A stretch of DNA of 64,000 nt from Pseudomonadota bacterium (lineage in GTDB: Bacteria > Pseudomonadota > Alphaproteobacteria > Acetobacterales > Acetobacteraceae), in contig JAJZBM010000002.1 of NCBI GenBank assembly GCA_021798915.1, positions 186,001 to 250,000 on the forward strand, given 5' to 3'. The translations under genes were made by a program, and so were the position numbers. The number at the start of each line of letters is the position of its first letter. The first letter of the stretch is position 1. Positions 33,981-42,502 of this stretch are shown here, piece by piece. Under the pieces are notes generated by a model that saw nothing but the letters and a program-made list of their open reading frames with translations, made no database searches and was not told where the DNA came from.

Positions 33981-34823
33981 ATGCTCGCCGCATTGCTGAT
34001 CGTGTTTCGTGAGGTCATCGAGGCCGGGCTGATCGTCGGCATCGTCATGGCGGCGACCAAGGGGGTCGCGGGGCGCGGGCGGATGGTCTCGCTCGGCATC
34101 GCCGCCGGGGTGTCCGGCGCCTGTCTGCTCGCCGCTGGCGCCGGCCGTCTCGGCGCCCTGTTCGCGGGCAGCGGGCAGGAAGTTTTCCAGGCCGCGGTGC
34201 TCGGCATCGCGACCCTGATGCTCGCCTGGCACACGATCTGGATGGCGAGCCACGGCCGCGCCATCGCCCAGGAGATGCGCGCCCTCGGCGGCGCCGTCAG
34301 CGACGGGCGCCGGCCACTCACGGCGCTCGGGATCGTCGTCGCCATCGCGGTGCTGCGCGAAGGCTCGGAGGTGGTGCTTTTCCTCTACGGTATCGCCCTC
34401 TCGGGCGGCGCCTCGGGATGGGGGATGGTGGCGGGCGGGGCGCTCGGCATCGCCGCCGGCGCCCTGGTCGCGGCCATGCTCTATGGCGGCCTCATCGCCA
34501 TCCCGGTCGGGCGCATGCTCTCGCTCACCGGCGGGCTGATCACGCTGATGGCGGCCGGCATGGCGGCGCAGGCGGTGGCGTTCCTGCAGCAGGCGGGCCT
34601 TGCGGATGCGCTGTCGGCGCCGATGTGGAATTCCGCTTTCCTGCTCAGCGACGAATCGATCGCCGGGAGGCTCGCCCATAGCCTGGTCGGCTATACCGCC
34701 GAGCCCGACGGCTTGCAGGTTCTGGTCTATGCCGCGACCCTGGCGGTGATCTGGGGCCTCGCGCGGGCGGTGCGCCCGGGCGCCCGTCCGGTGCCGCGCC
34801 CGAGCCCCGCAGCGGCGGAATAG
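33981..34823 (+). CDS. FTR1-family iron permease
   Basis: 280 residues, about seven membrane segments. The two REXXE iron-translocation motifs are present: FREVIEAG (Arg10-Glu14) and REGSE (126-130), the latter in IAVLREGSEVVLFLYGIAL. It belongs with EfeU/FTR1 permeases, which move iron across the inner membrane. An EfeB-type peroxidase is not nearby, so the system is the short cupredoxin-permease version. The ATG at 33981 follows GGGAGACCC. Confidence 0.92.
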   Translation: MLAALLIVFREVIEAGLIVGIVMAATKGVAGRGRMVSLGIAAGVSGACLLAAGAGRLGALFAGSGQEVFQAAVLGIATLMLAWHTIWMASHGRAIAQEMRALGGAVSDGRRPLTALGIVVAIAVLREGSEVVLFLYGIALSGGASGWGMVAGGALGIAAGALVAAMLYGGLIAIPVGRMLSLTGGLITLMAAGMAAQAVAFLQQAGLADALSAPMWNSAFLLSDESIAGRLAHSLVGYTAEPDGLQVLVYAATLAVIWGLARAVRPGARPVPRPSPAAAE

Positions 34824-34833
34824 CGCGGCATTT

Positions 34834-34847
34834 TTACCGTATGGTAA
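34834..34847. promoter_or_regulatory. Inverted repeat upstream of the pseudokinase gene
   Basis: TTACC-GTAT-GGTAA, five-base perfect arms, sits in the 68-bp gap between the iron permease stop and the pseudokinase ATG (34892). Its form resembles small operators of TetR-type repressors, but no regulator gene is near. Chance occurrence cannot be ruled out. Confidence 0.3.
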
Positions 34848-34891
34848 GTTTGTCCGAGGCATGATCGCCCGCTTCCTTGGGAACGGGCGTG

Positions 34892-36901
34892 ATGGCGGAA
34901 AAATCTGCTGAAAAACCGGCGGCGCGCGAGGGCGGCAGAGGTGCGCCGGCGCTGATCGGCGGGCGCTACCAGGTGGATTTCGCGGCCCCCCTCGCCGGCG
35001 CCGGCGGCGGGGTGATGGCTTTCGTTGCGCGGGATCAGCAAAACGCGGCGTCGGGGCTGATGGCCCTGCAGATCCGCCCGAACGCGCCGGCCCGTGTCCA
35101 TGCCATCGAACTCCTCAGCAAAAGCGCCATCCCCGGGCTCCTGCTGCCGCTCGCGCATGGCGTCACCTTCACCGCCGAGGGTAGCGAGGCCGGGTTCGTC
35201 ATCTGCGGCGCGCCGCCCGGCCCCTCTCTCGCCGCCGCGCCCCGCGCCTGGGGGGAACGCGAGCTGCTCGACTGCGTTTTGCGCCCGGCGGCGATGGTCC
35301 TCGATGCGCTGGCGACGCGCGGCGTCACCCATCGCGCCATTCGCCCAGACAATATTTTCCAGGGCAGCGCCGGCGAGCCGGTGACCCTCGGCGCCGCCTG
35401 GGCCAACCCGCCGGCGAGCCTGCAACCGGCGCTGTTCGAGCCACCTTACGCCGCGATGTGCCATCAGGCCGGCCGTGGCGAAGGCAGCGGCGCCGACGAC
35501 ATCTACGCTCTCGGCGTCACCATGCTGACGCTCGCCCTCGGGCGGCCGCCGCTCGCCGGGCTCGATGACACGGCGATCATCCGGCGCAAGCTCGATCTCG
35601 GCAGCTACGCCGCCCTGGTCGGTGAGGCCCGTTTGCCGGCGATGATCGCCGATCTTCTGCGCGGCATGCTGGCCGAGGATCCGGTGCATCGGCCGCCGCC
35701 GCAGCTCTATCTCGACCCCTCGGCGGCGCGGGCGCGCCGGCTGGCGGCGCGGCCCGGGCGGCGGGCGCAGCGCGCCTTGAAGATCGCCGATCAGCCGATC
35801 TGGGATGCGCGTTCCCTCGCCTATGCCCTCGCTCGCCGGCCCGAGGAGGCGGTGCATCTGGTGCGCAGCCATTATCTCGACCATTGGCTGCGCCGCAGCC
35901 TCGGCGACGCCGTACTGGCGGGACGGGCGGATGACGTCGTGCGCCAGCGGAGCGAGTTTCCGCCGGAAGATTCCCGCGCCGACGCCATGATGACGATGCG
36001 CCTGATCGCCGTCCTCGATCCGCTGGCGCCGCTCTGCTGGCGCGGCGTCAGCCTCTGGCCGGACGGGCTCGGCGGCGTGCTCGCCGAGGGGCTGCAGGAC
36101 AACAGCGAGCTGGCCGGCAAGATCGACGATCTCGTCGCCGCCGAGGCGACCGCCGGCTGGGCGTTGATGCGCCCCGAACTCTGCGACGTGACGGCGATCA
36201 GGCAGACCGCGCAACATCAGCGCATGTGGCAGCGTATCCGCGGCCTCGGCGGCGGGTTGGCGCGGATTTCCTACGCCCTCAACCCGCTGCAGCCCTGCGC
36301 CAGCCCGTTGCTCGCCGGGCGCTGGGTCGCCCGCCTCGCCGATCTCCTGCCGGCGCTGGAGGCGGTCTCACAGCAGGCCGAGCGGCGGCGCGGCGAACCG
36401 GTGGATACCCATATCGCCGCCTTCATCGCCGCCCACCAGGATGGCCGGCTCGGCGGCGATCTCGGCGCTTTTGCCGGCGATGCGGCGGGCGCGGAGCCAC
36501 AGCTCGCGAGTCTGCGGGCGCTGTCGCGGCTTCAGGCGGCGTTTCCCGCACCGCTTCCCGGCCTCGCCGCCTGGCTCATCGAGCGCGCCGAGCCGCTGAT
36601 CGAACGCTGGCACAACCGCGCCCGCCGCGCCGAAACCCTGACGCAGCTCCGCCATCTCGCCCAGGCCGGGCAATTGCTGCCGATGCTCGCTTTGTTCGAT
36701 GATCGCCAGGCGCTGGCCGCCGATGCCCAGGGGCTGAAGCAGGCCCTCGCCGCGGCCGCCAAAATCGATGCCGAGCGCGCCGCCTGGCGCGCGGCTTCCG
36801 CCGAGCGCCGGCGCCGTGCCACCCGGATCGGCCATGAGATCGCCCTCGGCAGTGGCATGATGGCGCTGGCGGTGAGTGTCGGTTGGCTGGTGCTCGGATG
36901 A
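34892..36901 (+). CDS. Protein-kinase-like protein lacking catalytic residues (predicted pseudokinase)
   Basis: 669 residues. Residues 27-220 follow the Hanks kinase layout: a Gly loop (AGAGGGVMAF), the beta-3 strand LMALQI, HRAIRPDN at 147-154 in place of HRDxKxxN, LFEPPY near APE, and GADDIYALGVTMLTLALGRP for subdomain IX. Key residues are changed: beta-3 Lys is Gln60, the HRD Asp is Ala149, and DFG is replaced by LGAAW. The rest is Ala/Leu-rich helical with a single C-terminal membrane anchor (ALAVSVGWLVLG). It probably acts as a scaffold or regulator. The ATGA overlap with the next gene implies a shared role. Confidence 0.8.
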   Translation: MAEKSAEKPAAREGGRGAPALIGGRYQVDFAAPLAGAGGGVMAFVARDQQNAASGLMALQIRPNAPARVHAIELLSKSAIPGLLLPLAHGVTFTAEGSEAGFVICGAPPGPSLAAAPRAWGERELLDCVLRPAAMVLDALATRGVTHRAIRPDNIFQGSAGEPVTLGAAWANPPASLQPALFEPPYAAMCHQAGRGEGSGADDIYALGVTMLTLALGRPPLAGLDDTAIIRRKLDLGSYAALVGEARLPAMIADLLRGMLAEDPVHRPPPQLYLDPSAARARRLAARPGRRAQRALKIADQPIWDARSLAYALARRPEEAVHLVRSHYLDHWLRRSLGDAVLAGRADDVVRQRSEFPPEDSRADAMMTMRLIAVLDPLAPLCWRGVSLWPDGLGGVLAEGLQDNSELAGKIDDLVAAEATAGWALMRPELCDVTAIRQTAQHQRMWQRIRGLGGGLARISYALNPLQPCASPLLAGRWVARLADLLPALEAVSQQAERRRGEPVDTHIAAFIAAHQDGRLGGDLGAFAGDAAGAEPQLASLRALSRLQAAFPAPLPGLAAWLIERAEPLIERWHNRARRAETLTQLRHLAQAGQLLPMLALFDDRQALAADAQGLKQALAAAAKIDAERAAWRAASAERRRRATRIGHEIALGSGMMALAVSVGWLVLG

Positions 36902-37389
36902 AAGCGGCATCGGGCAGTGGTCCGGTGGCCGCGCGGCCGGCCGCGAAGCCGGGGCGCTCGCTGGTCTGGCTGCAAGGGCTCGCCTGCGGCGCGCTGGCAA
37001 CCCTGGCGACGCCGCTCGCGGTGCTGCTCGGCGCCTTGCTGTTGCCCGGGCTCTGCGTCCTGCTGATCGACCGCATGCCGGGCAAGCCGGTGGCGCGCAC
37101 CATGCTGCTCTGCGGCGCCGCGGCCAGCGTCGCGCCGGCCTGGCATCTCTGGGATCATGGCCTGACGATGGAGAACAGCCTCGATCTGCTCTCCGATGTC
37201 CTGACCGTGGGGTTGGCCTGGGCGGCGACGGCGACGGGTTGGCTGATCGCCGAGGTGGCGCCGATCTGCGTCTATCTCGGTCTGGAGGCGGCGGCCAAGC
37301 GGCGCGACGGCGAAGCGCGCGCCGCGCGTGCCCGCTTGGAAGCGGAATGGGGTATCCCGCCGGCCGAGGAGGCGGCGCTGGACGCGTGA
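36898..37389 (+). CDS. Membrane protein paired with the pseudokinase
   Basis: 163 residues starting at the ATGA that overlaps the pseudokinase stop. Three or so hydrophobic segments are visible: LACGALATLATPLAVLLGAL, a short one near RTMLLCGAAASVAPAW, and VLTVGLAWAATATGWLIAEV, followed by a charged C-terminal helix (AAAKRRDGEARAARARLEAE). I do not recognise a family. The tight coupling and shared membrane location suggest that it forms a complex with the pseudokinase (inference). Confidence 0.7.
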   Translation: MKAASGSGPVAARPAAKPGRSLVWLQGLACGALATLATPLAVLLGALLLPGLCVLLIDRMPGKPVARTMLLCGAAASVAPAWHLWDHGLTMENSLDLLSDVLTVGLAWAATATGWLIAEVAPICVYLGLEAAAKRRDGEARAARARLEAEWGIPPAEEAALDA

Positions 37390-37415
37390 GGCCAGGCGCT
37401 TGGGGCAGACCCGGC

Positions 37416-38588
37416 TCAGATCACTTTTTTCGCCCGCAAAGCAGCGATTTCCCCGGCATCGAGGCCGAGTTCACCGAGCACCGCCTCGGTATGCTCGCCC
37501 ATCTCCGGGGTTGCGCTTCGCAACGCCCAGTTGGTGCGCGAAAGCGACACCGCCTGGCCGACCAGTTCCATCCGCCCGCGCTTGGGATGCGTAACCGGCG
37601 CCGCGATCCCGAGATGGCGCACTTGCGGGTCGGCGAAGACCTCGTCGATCCGATAGATCGGTCCGGCCGGCACCCCGGCTTCGTTCAAGATCTCGATCCA
37701 GGCCGCCGAGGGGCGGGTCACGGTGATCGCCTCGATCGCCGCGTTCATCTCGTCACGATGGGCGAGGCGGGCCGCGCCGGTCGCGAATCTGGCGTCGGTC
37801 GCGAGAGCTTCGGCGCCGAGGGCTGTGCAGAAGCGGCGATAGATCGGATTGCCGGCGACGGCGATGTTGATATGTCCGTCCGCGGTCTTGAACACCCCGG
37901 TCGGCACCGTGGTCGGGTGGTTGTTGCCGGCCTGGCCGGGCACGTCGCGCTCGATCAGCCAGCGCGCCGCCTGAAAATCGAGCATCGCGATCTGTGCCGC
38001 GAGCAGCGAGCTTTCGACATATTGGCCGATCCCCGACTCCTCGCGTTCGAGCAGCGCGATCAGGATGCCCATGGCGCAGAAAATCCCCGCCGTGAGATCG
38101 GCGACCGGGATGCCGACCCGCATCGGCCCCTCCCCGGGCCGGCCGGTGATCGACATCAGCCCGCCCATCCCCTGCGCGATCTGGTCGAAGCCGGGCCGGT
38201 CGGCATAGGGGCCGTCCTGGCCGAAGCCGGAGATGCTGGCATAGACCAGGCGTGGATTGACCTCGCGGAGCGCCGGATAATCGATGCCGAGGCGGCGTTT
38301 GACGTCGGGGCGGTAATTCTCGACCAGGACATCGGCGCCGGCGACCAGGCGCTTGAGCAGCGCGACCCCCTCCGGCTGCTTGAGATCGAGGGTGATCGCC
38401 CGTTTGTTGCGGTGCAAATTCTGGAAATCCGCCCCCTCGCGGCCACCGCCGAGCCCCTCCTCGGCGGCGGGGGCCTCGACCTTGATCACCTTCGCCCCCC
38501 AATCGGCGAGCTGGCGGACCGCGGTCGGGCCGGCGCGCACGCGGGAGAGGTCGATGACGGTGAAGCGGGCGAGGGGAAGGCTGCTCAT
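37416..38588 (-). CDS. CoA-transferase family III (CaiB/BaiF-like)
   Basis: 390 residues. It starts LARFTVIDLSRVRAGPTAVR, with Asp in VGIPVADLTAGIFCAMG at the place of the formyl-CoA transferase catalytic Asp, and NLHRNKRAITLDLKQPEG and ISGFGQDGPYADRPGFDQIA are strong family signatures. The enzymes move CoA between carboxylic acids (formyl/oxalyl, carnitine, succinyl and others); the substrate here is unknown. The start is ATG at 38588, 20 bp downstream (in its own direction) of a 12-bp tandem repeat. Confidence 0.9.
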   Translation of the reverse strand: MSSLPLARFTVIDLSRVRAGPTAVRQLADWGAKVIKVEAPAAEEGLGGGREGADFQNLHRNKRAITLDLKQPEGVALLKRLVAGADVLVENYRPDVKRRLGIDYPALREVNPRLVYASISGFGQDGPYADRPGFDQIAQGMGGLMSITGRPGEGPMRVGIPVADLTAGIFCAMGILIALLEREESGIGQYVESSLLAAQIAMLDFQAARWLIERDVPGQAGNNHPTTVPTGVFKTADGHINIAVAGNPIYRRFCTALGAEALATDARFATGAARLAHRDEMNAAIEAITVTRPSAAWIEILNEAGVPAGPIYRIDEVFADPQVRHLGIAAPVTHPKRGRMELVGQAVSLSRTNWALRSATPEMGEHTEAVLGELGLDAGEIAALRAKKVI

Positions 38589-38608
38589 GGCGGCTCCGTC
38601 GTCTCTGT

Positions 38609-38680
38609 GCGGTGCTTTGGGCGGTGCTTTGGGCGGTGCTTTGGGCGGTGCTTTGGGCGGTGCTTTGGGCTGTGCTCTGG
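38609..38680. repeat. 12-bp tandem repeat, five perfect copies plus one degenerate
   Basis: gcggtgctttgg occurs at 38609-38620, 38621-38632, 38633-38644, 38645-38656 and 38657-38668; the sixth unit (38669-38680, gctgtgctctgg) has two changes. The array stands between the CoA-transferase start (38588) and the efflux operon. There are no spacers, so it is not a CRISPR. The rest of the 384-bp gap (38681-38972) holds an A/T-rich stretch near 38755-38800 that may contain the efflux promoter, and nothing else I recognise. Confidence 0.96.
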
Positions 38681-38972
38681 CGTAAGACTAGCGGCTTCCA
38701 CCCATGGCGGCCAGGGTGGCCGGGAAGGGCGCGATGGTGCCGCCGAGATCAACAAATCGCGACAAATCGACGCAATAAAACAAACATTAGAGTTTAGTCC
38801 TTGAGCGTCTGGAGGGCAGGCGATAGAGACATCCAGCCTTGGGACGGGCTTTGGCGGCCATGGGGTGCCATGTGGCATTTTGCCGCCGGGTTTTTGCGCG
38901 GCTGGTGCTATGGTGCGGTGCCGGCGCGACCTCGTCCCGCGTGCGAGCAATGCGTGAGTGCTTGGAGCAGAC

Positions 38973-40178
38973 ATGAACAGCAGCGATCATCCGTCCCCCC
39001 GCAAGAGCCGCGGCCCGCTGATTTTCGGTCTGATCGTGCTTGCCGTTGCGATTGGTCTCGGCGTCTCCGGTATCATGGACCGCAAGAAGGCCGAGGCCGA
39101 ACTGGTCAAGCAGACCGATGCGGCGGCGATCCCGACGGTTGCGCTGATCAAGCCGGTGCCCAATCAGCACGCCGACGAGCTGGTGCTGCCGGGCGATGTC
39201 GAATCCTGGTACGAGGCGCCGATCTATGCCCGCGTCAATGGCTATGTGAAGATGTGGTACCGCGATATCGGCGCGCGGGTCAAAACCAATGATCTCCTGG
39301 CCGAGATCGATACCCCCGATCTCGACCAGCAATACGCCGAGGCCAAGGCCGCCTATGCTCGCGCGGTCGCCGACCAGAAGCTCGCGGACGTCACCGCCCA
39401 GCGCTGGAAGCGCCTCCTCGCCTCCGACTCGGTCTCGCACGAGGACACCGACGTCAAGGTCTATGACGACGAGGCCAAGCACGCGGTGGTTGCGGCGGCG
39501 CAGGCCAATGTCAGCCGGATCGAGGCGCTCGAAGCCTTCAAGCGCATCGTTGCCCCCTTCGATGGCGTGGTGACGGCGCGGCGCACCGATATCGGCGCCC
39601 TGGTCAATGCCGGCGGCGGCACCGGGCCGGAGCTGTTCACCGTCGCCGACATCCACAAGATGCGCGTCTATGTCCGCATTCCGCAGATCTATGTCGCGCG
39701 GATCAAGAACGGGATGGAGGCCGATCTCTACATGCCGGAATACCCGAACCAGGTATTCCCGGCGAAGCTCAACACCACCGCGAACGCGGTGAGCCCGGAT
39801 TCGCGCACCCTGCTGGTCGAACTCTGGGCGGATAATCCGGACGGCAAGCTCCAGCCCGGCACCTACGCCAATGTCCATTTCAAGTTGGCGCCCGATCCCT
39901 CGACGGTGCGTATCCCGGTGAGCGCGCTGATGTTCCAGGAGCATGGCTTGCAGGTCGCGGTGGTCGATGCGACCCGGCACGTGAAAATGCATGACGTGAC
40001 CATCGGGCTCGACATGGGCGCCGATGTCGAGGTGATCTCCGGGCTCGCCGCCAATGACCGGGTGATCAATTCCCCGCCCGATTCGCTCTCGCCCGGCGAT
40101 CTCGTCAATGTCGCCGGCGAAGGGGGGAAAGGGGCGCACGGCAAGGGAACGGAGCAGCTTTCCGAGGCTGGCAAGTGA
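38973..40178 (+). CDS. RND-type efflux periplasmic adaptor (HlyD/MdtA family)
   Basis: 401 residues. A membrane anchor (GPLIFGLIVLAVAIGLGVSG) is followed by the lipoyl half WYEAPIYARVNGYVKMWYRD and DIGARVKTNDLLAEIDTPDL, a helical hairpin (QYAEAKAAYARAVADQKLAD), then IVAPFDGVVTARRTDIGALV and the beta-barrel region. This is a standard tripartite-pump adaptor. The partner inner-membrane transporter is not adjacent: the next gene is the outer-membrane channel. The ATG at 38973 follows TTGGAGCAGAC. Confidence 0.9.
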   Translation: MNSSDHPSPRKSRGPLIFGLIVLAVAIGLGVSGIMDRKKAEAELVKQTDAAAIPTVALIKPVPNQHADELVLPGDVESWYEAPIYARVNGYVKMWYRDIGARVKTNDLLAEIDTPDLDQQYAEAKAAYARAVADQKLADVTAQRWKRLLASDSVSHEDTDVKVYDDEAKHAVVAAAQANVSRIEALEAFKRIVAPFDGVVTARRTDIGALVNAGGGTGPELFTVADIHKMRVYVRIPQIYVARIKNGMEADLYMPEYPNQVFPAKLNTTANAVSPDSRTLLVELWADNPDGKLQPGTYANVHFKLAPDPSTVRIPVSALMFQEHGLQVAVVDATRHVKMHDVTIGLDMGADVEVISGLAANDRVINSPPDSLSPGDLVNVAGEGGKGAHGKGTEQLSEAGK

Positions 40179-41821
40179 GGCGTCATCCGGCCCTCCTGGC
40201 GGCGGTCTCGCTCGCCGCGCTGCTCGCTGGCTGCACCGATTTCGCGCCGAAATACCACGCCCCGATCGTCGCCGTCCCGGCCTCGTTCAAGGAGACTGGG
40301 GAGTGGCAGAAGGCCGACCCGAAGGACACGGTGCCGCGCGGGCCGTGGTGGTCGATCTATCATGACGCGACGCTCAACAAGCTCGAGGACCAGCTCAACG
40401 CCGCCAACCCCGACATCGCCGCCGCGGTCGCGCATTACGATTCCTCGCGCGCCTTCGTCTCCGAGATCAATTCCGTGCTGTTTCCCTCGGTCGGCACCAG
40501 TGGCGGGGTCTCGCAATTCGGCTTCAACGGCGCCAACAGCCGGCCACAAGGGGCCCAGCTTCGCGGCTTTGACCCGCCGCAGCAATACGCCATAGCGCCC
40601 GGGGTCGGCCGCAATTTCGGCATGTTCAATCAATACCAATACGACGCCGTCGGCGGCAGCATGAGTTACGAGGTCGATCTCTGGAACCAGCTGCACGACA
40701 TGGTCAAGAACGCCGAATACCAGTCCCAGGCGGCCGCCGCGCTGCTCGCCAATGCTCAGCTCAGCCTGCAGGCGCAGCTCGCCAGCGACTACGTGCTGCT
40801 GCGTGGCCTCGACGCCGAGATCGACGTCATTGCCCGCGCGGTGAAGGACTATCAGGACGGCGTCCAGATCACCGTCAACCGCTATCACGGGCAGATCGCC
40901 TCCGGCCTCGAAATCGCCGAGGCCAAGACCGTGCTCGAACAGGCGCAGGCCAAGGAATCCGACGTTCGCGCCTCGCGCGCCTTGGTCGAACACGCCATTG
41001 CCTCCCTGGTCGGGCAGCCGGCCTCGCAATTCTCGCTCGCACCGGTGGTGGCGCCGATCGCGTTGCCCAGCATCCCGACCGGTCTCCCCTCCGACCTCCT
41101 GCAGCGGCGTCCCGATGTCGCGGCGGCGGAGCGGCAGGTGGCGGCGGCGAACGAGGAAATCGGCGTCACCAAGGCGGCGTTCTTCCCGGTCCTCAATCTC
41201 GGCCTGGTCGGCGGTGGCATCGCCGGCGGCCTGGATCAGACGGCGATCGCGAGCCCGCTCAGCTATTGGGCGGTAGGCCCACAATTCCTGATGCCGCTGT
41301 TCGAGGGTGGCTATCGCCGCGCTGCGGAAGCCCAGGCCTATGCGCGCCTCCGCGAGGCGGTGGCCAATTACCGCGCGACCGTGCTGAGCGCCTTCCAGGA
41401 GGTGGAGGACGATCTTTCGCTCCTCAACAATCTCGGCACCGAATTCCAGCAGGTCAGCGACGCGGTGAACGATGCGGCCCGCTCGCTGCAGCTTTCGACT
41501 TCGCTGTTCCAGGAAGGCGGCGTCAATTACCTCGATGTCGTGGTCAATGACATCCAGTGGTTGGACAGCCAGGTCTCGGCGATCGAGGTGCAGACGCGCC
41601 GGCTGCAATCCAATGTCGATCTGGTGCGCGCCCTCGGTGGCGGCTGGACGACGCGGGATCTGCCGGGCGCCGAACAGACGATCATGCTCAACCCGCTGAA
41701 GCCGGGCACGTCGAGCCCGAAGCAGGTCGGCCCCACCCAGGCGAGTTTCTACCAGCCGGCGCCCAATGCCACGCCCGCGGCCTCGCCGGTCGCGACCCCG
41801 CCCGCCGCGCAGACCCAATGA
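40175..41821 (+). CDS. Outer-membrane efflux lipoprotein, NodT/OprM type
   Basis: 548 residues beginning at GTG overlapping the adaptor stop (GTGA). The signal with lipobox AALLAGCTDF gives an acylated Cys. The TolC-like fold is seen as two repeats of long helices and strands, with GPWWSIYHDATLNKLEDQLN and TGLPSDLLQRRPDVAAAERQ as NodT hallmarks, and YRATVLSAFQEVEDDLSLLN in the second repeat. It would form the outer-membrane channel. The C-terminal tail is Pro/Ala/Thr-rich. The stop overlaps the ATG of the aldolase gene. Confidence 0.92.
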   Translation: MRRHPALLAAVSLAALLAGCTDFAPKYHAPIVAVPASFKETGEWQKADPKDTVPRGPWWSIYHDATLNKLEDQLNAANPDIAAAVAHYDSSRAFVSEINSVLFPSVGTSGGVSQFGFNGANSRPQGAQLRGFDPPQQYAIAPGVGRNFGMFNQYQYDAVGGSMSYEVDLWNQLHDMVKNAEYQSQAAAALLANAQLSLQAQLASDYVLLRGLDAEIDVIARAVKDYQDGVQITVNRYHGQIASGLEIAEAKTVLEQAQAKESDVRASRALVEHAIASLVGQPASQFSLAPVVAPIALPSIPTGLPSDLLQRRPDVAAAERQVAAANEEIGVTKAAFFPVLNLGLVGGGIAGGLDQTAIASPLSYWAVGPQFLMPLFEGGYRRAAEAQAYARLREAVANYRATVLSAFQEVEDDLSLLNNLGTEFQQVSDAVNDAARSLQLSTSLFQEGGVNYLDVVVNDIQWLDSQVSAIEVQTRRLQSNVDLVRALGGGWTTRDLPGAEQTIMLNPLKPGTSSPKQVGPTQASFYQPAPNATPAASPVATPPAAQTQ

Positions 41822-42456
41822 GTGACGGCGAGGGCGCGATCCGGGCGCGCCTGGTCGAACTGGGCGCCAGCCTGTTTGCGCGTGGATTTTCGGTCGGCAG
41901 CGCCGGCAATATCAGCGTCCGTCTCGATGACGGCTATCTGATCACCCCGACCAATTCTTCCCTCGGCCGCCTCGATCCCGCGCGGCTCGCCCGCCTCGAT
42001 GCCGATTTCCGCCACTTGGCCGGCGATAAGCCGTCCAAGGAAGTGTTCATGCACCGCGCCTTCTATCGCGCCCGGCCCGATGCGCAGGCGGTCGTGCATC
42101 TCCACTCCACCATGGCGACCGCCATCGCCTGCCTTGCCGACGCCGACCCGGAAAATCCGATTCCGCCGCTCACCCCCTATTTCGTGATGCGGATCGGGGC
42201 GCGCCTCCCGCTCATTCCTTATTTCCGCCCCGGCGACCCGGCGATGGAGCCGGCGATCCATGCGGCGGCGCTGACCGCGCGGGCCGTTCTGCTCGCCAAT
42301 CATGGCCCGGTGGTCTCGGCTGCCAGCCTCAGCGATGCCGTCCATGCCGCCGAGGAGTTGGAGGAAGCGGCCAAACTCGCCCTCATCTTGCGCGGCACGA
42401 ACACCCGCGCGCTCACGCCCGCGCAGATCGCCGATCTTCTGGGGACGTTTGGATAA
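41818..42456 (+). CDS. Class II aldolase/adducin-family protein, OtnC-like
   Basis: 212 residues. GFSVGSAGNISVRLDDGYLI and TPTNSSLGRLDPARLARLDA match 3-oxo-tetronate-4-phosphate decarboxylase (OtnC) and L-fuculose/ribulose phosphate aldolases. Zinc ligands are in AVVHLHSTMATA and NHGPVV, and SKEVFMHRAFYRARPDA is a family motif. No otnK-type kinase or sugar transporter is near, so the substrate is uncertain. It overlaps the outer-membrane channel gene by four bases, an odd partner for a soluble sugar enzyme. Upstream codons in the same frame lie inside the channel gene. Confidence 0.83.
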   Translation: MSDGEGAIRARLVELGASLFARGFSVGSAGNISVRLDDGYLITPTNSSLGRLDPARLARLDADFRHLAGDKPSKEVFMHRAFYRARPDAQAVVHLHSTMATAIACLADADPENPIPPLTPYFVMRIGARLPLIPYFRPGDPAMEPAIHAAALTARAVLLANHGPVVSAASLSDAVHAAEELEEAAKLALILRGTNTRALTPAQIADLLGTFG

Positions 42457-42502
42457 GGAAAGAGCGCCAGATTTTTTGGGAAAAGAGCCGGGCTTCCCGT
42501 CT

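Noticed and set aside
32967..34862. A 631-codon minus-strand frame across the iron-uptake genes
   Set aside because: Only its last 208 codons (DUF3859 protein) look real; the remainder is antisense to the cupredoxin and FTR1 genes.
38609..38680. Possible CRISPR array
   Set aside because: Units are 12 bp and directly joined, with no spacers and no cas genes.
42457..42502. Possible further copy of the hairpin element (attttttgggaaaagagcc)
   Set aside because: Only a few bases resemble the right hairpin and no inverted repeat is formed.
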